Part shown: positions 63,265 through 64,000 of the stretch, in pieces
Layout of the letters: each line of letters starts with the position of its first letter
Numbering within the stretch: the stretch's first letter is position 1
Source: Gulosibacter macacae
GTDB lineage: Bacteria; Actinomycetota; Actinomycetes; Actinomycetales; Microbacteriaceae
DNA length: 64,000 bases
Reading direction: 5' to 3'
Assembly (NCBI RefSeq): GCF_003865375.1
Contig: NZ_RQVS01000005.1
Coordinates: 145,342 to 209,341, forward strand
The notes under the pieces: model-generated
Databases searched by the model: none
What the model was told of the DNA's origin: nothing
What the model saw: only the letters and a program-made list of their open reading frames with translations
Made by a program: the position numbers and the translations under genes

Positions 63265-63336
63265 TGGGCGATACTGGGATCGAACCAGTGACCTCTTCCG
63301 TGTCAGGGAAGCGCGCTACCGCTGCGCCAATCGCCC
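63265..63336 (-). tRNA. tRNA-Val (anticodon GAC), copy 2
   Basis: A 72-base cloverleaf with the same body as the copy at 63030-63104 and the same anticodon loop CTGACAC. The flanks differ, and CCA is not encoded here (CTG follows the discriminator A). Confidence 0.95.
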
Positions 63337-63343
63337 ATTTGCG

Positions 63344-63414
63344 AGGTGACGACGGGATTCGAACCCGTGTGGACGGCTTTGCAGGCCGCTGCCTCGCCTC
63401 TCGGCCACGTCACC
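63344..63414 (-). tRNA. tRNA-Cys (anticodon GCA)
   Basis: A 71-base cloverleaf, acceptor stem GGTGACG/CGTCACC, anticodon stem GCGGC/GCCGT (one G-U pair) with loop CTGCAAA (anticodon GCA), T-loop TTCGAAT and discriminator T. CCA is not encoded. Confidence 0.95.
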
Positions 63415-63466
63415 GTGTGGGATTCTGTCTCCCGTGTTCCGGAACTGGCGGCCCCGATCACACTCG

Positions 63467-63539
63467 AGCGGATGACGAGACTCGAACTCGCGACCCTCAC
63501 CTTGGCAAGGTGATGCGCTACCAACTGCGCTACATCCGC
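63467..63539 (-). tRNA. tRNA-Gly (anticodon GCC), copy 2
   Basis: A 73-base cloverleaf identical in body to 63151-63223 and the first gene of the minus-strand array. CCA is not encoded. A candidate promoter lies about 40 bases upstream. Confidence 0.95.
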
Positions 63540-63578
63540 ATTGCGCCTGGCGATTTGCATCGTTCAGCGCGTCAATGA

Positions 63579-63607
63579 CTCTAACGTACCGATTCGCGGA
63601 AAACCAA
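63579..63607 (-). promoter_or_regulatory. candidate promoter of the tRNA array
   Basis: On the minus strand TTGGTT (63607-63602) and TTAGAG (63584-63579) are 17 bases apart, 40 bases before tRNA-Gly. It resembles a -35/-10 pair by consensus only. Confidence 0.35.
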
Positions 63608-63730
63608 ATCACGCCGATGCAATTCTAGAAACTTCCTGATCAGCATCCTAAAACTCGGTGTGTCACGGAGGTGCGGCGCACTGTTGATTCGCGCAAGGTC
63701 GATTTTTGTGGCAAAGTTGACCCTCGTCAT

Positions 63731-63806
63731 GGGCGATTGGCGCAGCTGGTAGCGCGCTTCCTTCACACGGAAGAGGTCGTCGGTTCGAGCCCGGCATCGC
63801 CCACCA
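63731..63806 (+). tRNA. tRNA-Val (anticodon CAC), CCA encoded
   Basis: A 73-base cloverleaf on the plus strand plus encoded CCA (63804-63806). Acceptor stem GGGCGAT/ATCGCCC, anticodon loop TTCACAC (anticodon CAC) and T-loop TTCGAGC. The body closely resembles the minus-strand tRNA-Val(GAC) genes, and the same acceptor, D-arm and anticodon stem suggest a common origin. Confidence 0.96.
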
Positions 63807-63812
63807 TGATCG

Positions 63813-63839
63813 TCAAGGCCCCGCTTCGCGGGGCCTTGA
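63813..63839 (+). terminator. terminator of tRNA-Val(CAC)
   Basis: A perfect 12-base-pair stem with a TTC loop starts 7 bases after the CCA, followed by TTGGTTT. After it, 63840-64000 contains no gene or other feature that I can support. Confidence 0.85.
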
Positions 63840-64000
63840 TTGGTTTCCGGGTCGTGTTTGGTTTCCGGCGAGTTTGCCTCCCCGTTGGCCTAGGCATGGC
63901 AACCTATGTTCCCGAGCGCAATCCGTGCTCTTCTCCCCCATTTGTGCGCCAAGAGCGCATGTTCCGGGTTACCGGCCATAAATAGTGGATGGATTCGGGC

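Noticed and set aside
63029..63578. Short frames with repeated GDTGIEPVTSSVSGKRA-type peptides
   Set aside because: These are translations across tRNA genes and a well-known annotation artefact.

Overview
The window looks like 64 kb of chromosome from a high-GC Gram-positive actinobacterium, most likely order Micrococcales and close to Microbacteriaceae. The evidence is frequent GTG starts, dense head-to-tail operons with 1- or 4-base stop/start overlaps, an actinobacterial PriA without a Walker A motif, an actinobacterial IHF joined to guanylate kinase, DUF349 and DUF6704-type proteins, and gene orders that match actinobacterial core blocks such as those of Mycobacterium tuberculosis. I see no phage, IS element, CRISPR array, plasmid functions or secondary-metabolite genes. 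No gene-free stretch exceeds 300 bases.

Layout. Almost everything is on the minus strand. 1-15008, read right to left, is fmt-rsmB-rpe-hisE-hisG-hisF-hisI, then a Trp-associated membrane protein, a small HGxxPAAW-like protein, trpC-trpB-trpA-lgt and gltB-gltD (gltD runs off the left edge). 15181-16263 is a lone plus-strand moaA that splits priA from fmt. 16292-30848 is pyrR-pyrB-pyrC-(PH-like)-carA-carB-pyrF-ihf/gmk-rpoZ-coaBC-metK-priA: pyrimidine synthesis followed by nucleotide, cofactor and replication-restart genes. 30996-31979 is a plus-strand DUF808 membrane protein ending at a very long shared terminator. 32056-43148 is rpsD-(DUF948)-(small membrane protein)-alaS-ruvX-mltG-aroE-aroC-aroK-aroB-efp-nusB.

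43337-49612 holds rarA on the minus strand, then plus-strand peptidyl-prolyl isomerase, DUF349 and AbiEi-like genes running tail to tail into the (p)ppGpp gene rel. 49676-61455 is thrS-HIT-pdxS-pdxT-(M18 aminopeptidase)-yebC-ruvC-ruvA-ruvB-yajC-secD-secF. 61550-63008 is a short accessory stretch with a lipoprotein and two paralogous two-helix membrane proteins of unknown function. 63030-63539 is a minus-strand tRNA array (Gly-Cys-Val-Gly-Val), and a plus-strand tRNA-Val(CAC) with its own terminator closes the window.

The window is a core-metabolism and information-processing backbone. It covers His, Trp, chorismate, UMP, glutamate, PLP, CoA and S-adenosylmethionine synthesis, translation (AlaS, ThrS, S4, EF-P, Fmt, tRNAs), Holliday-junction processing (RuvABC), protein export (SecDF-YajC, Lgt) and the stringent response. 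I found no clear undescribed multi-gene system. The least explained items are the paralogous two-helix pair beside the tRNA array, the IHF-Gmk fusion, repeat motifs upstream of moaA, the absence of trpE, pgsA/pimA and apt from their usual places, and a recurrent GGATGC/GCATCC hexamer.
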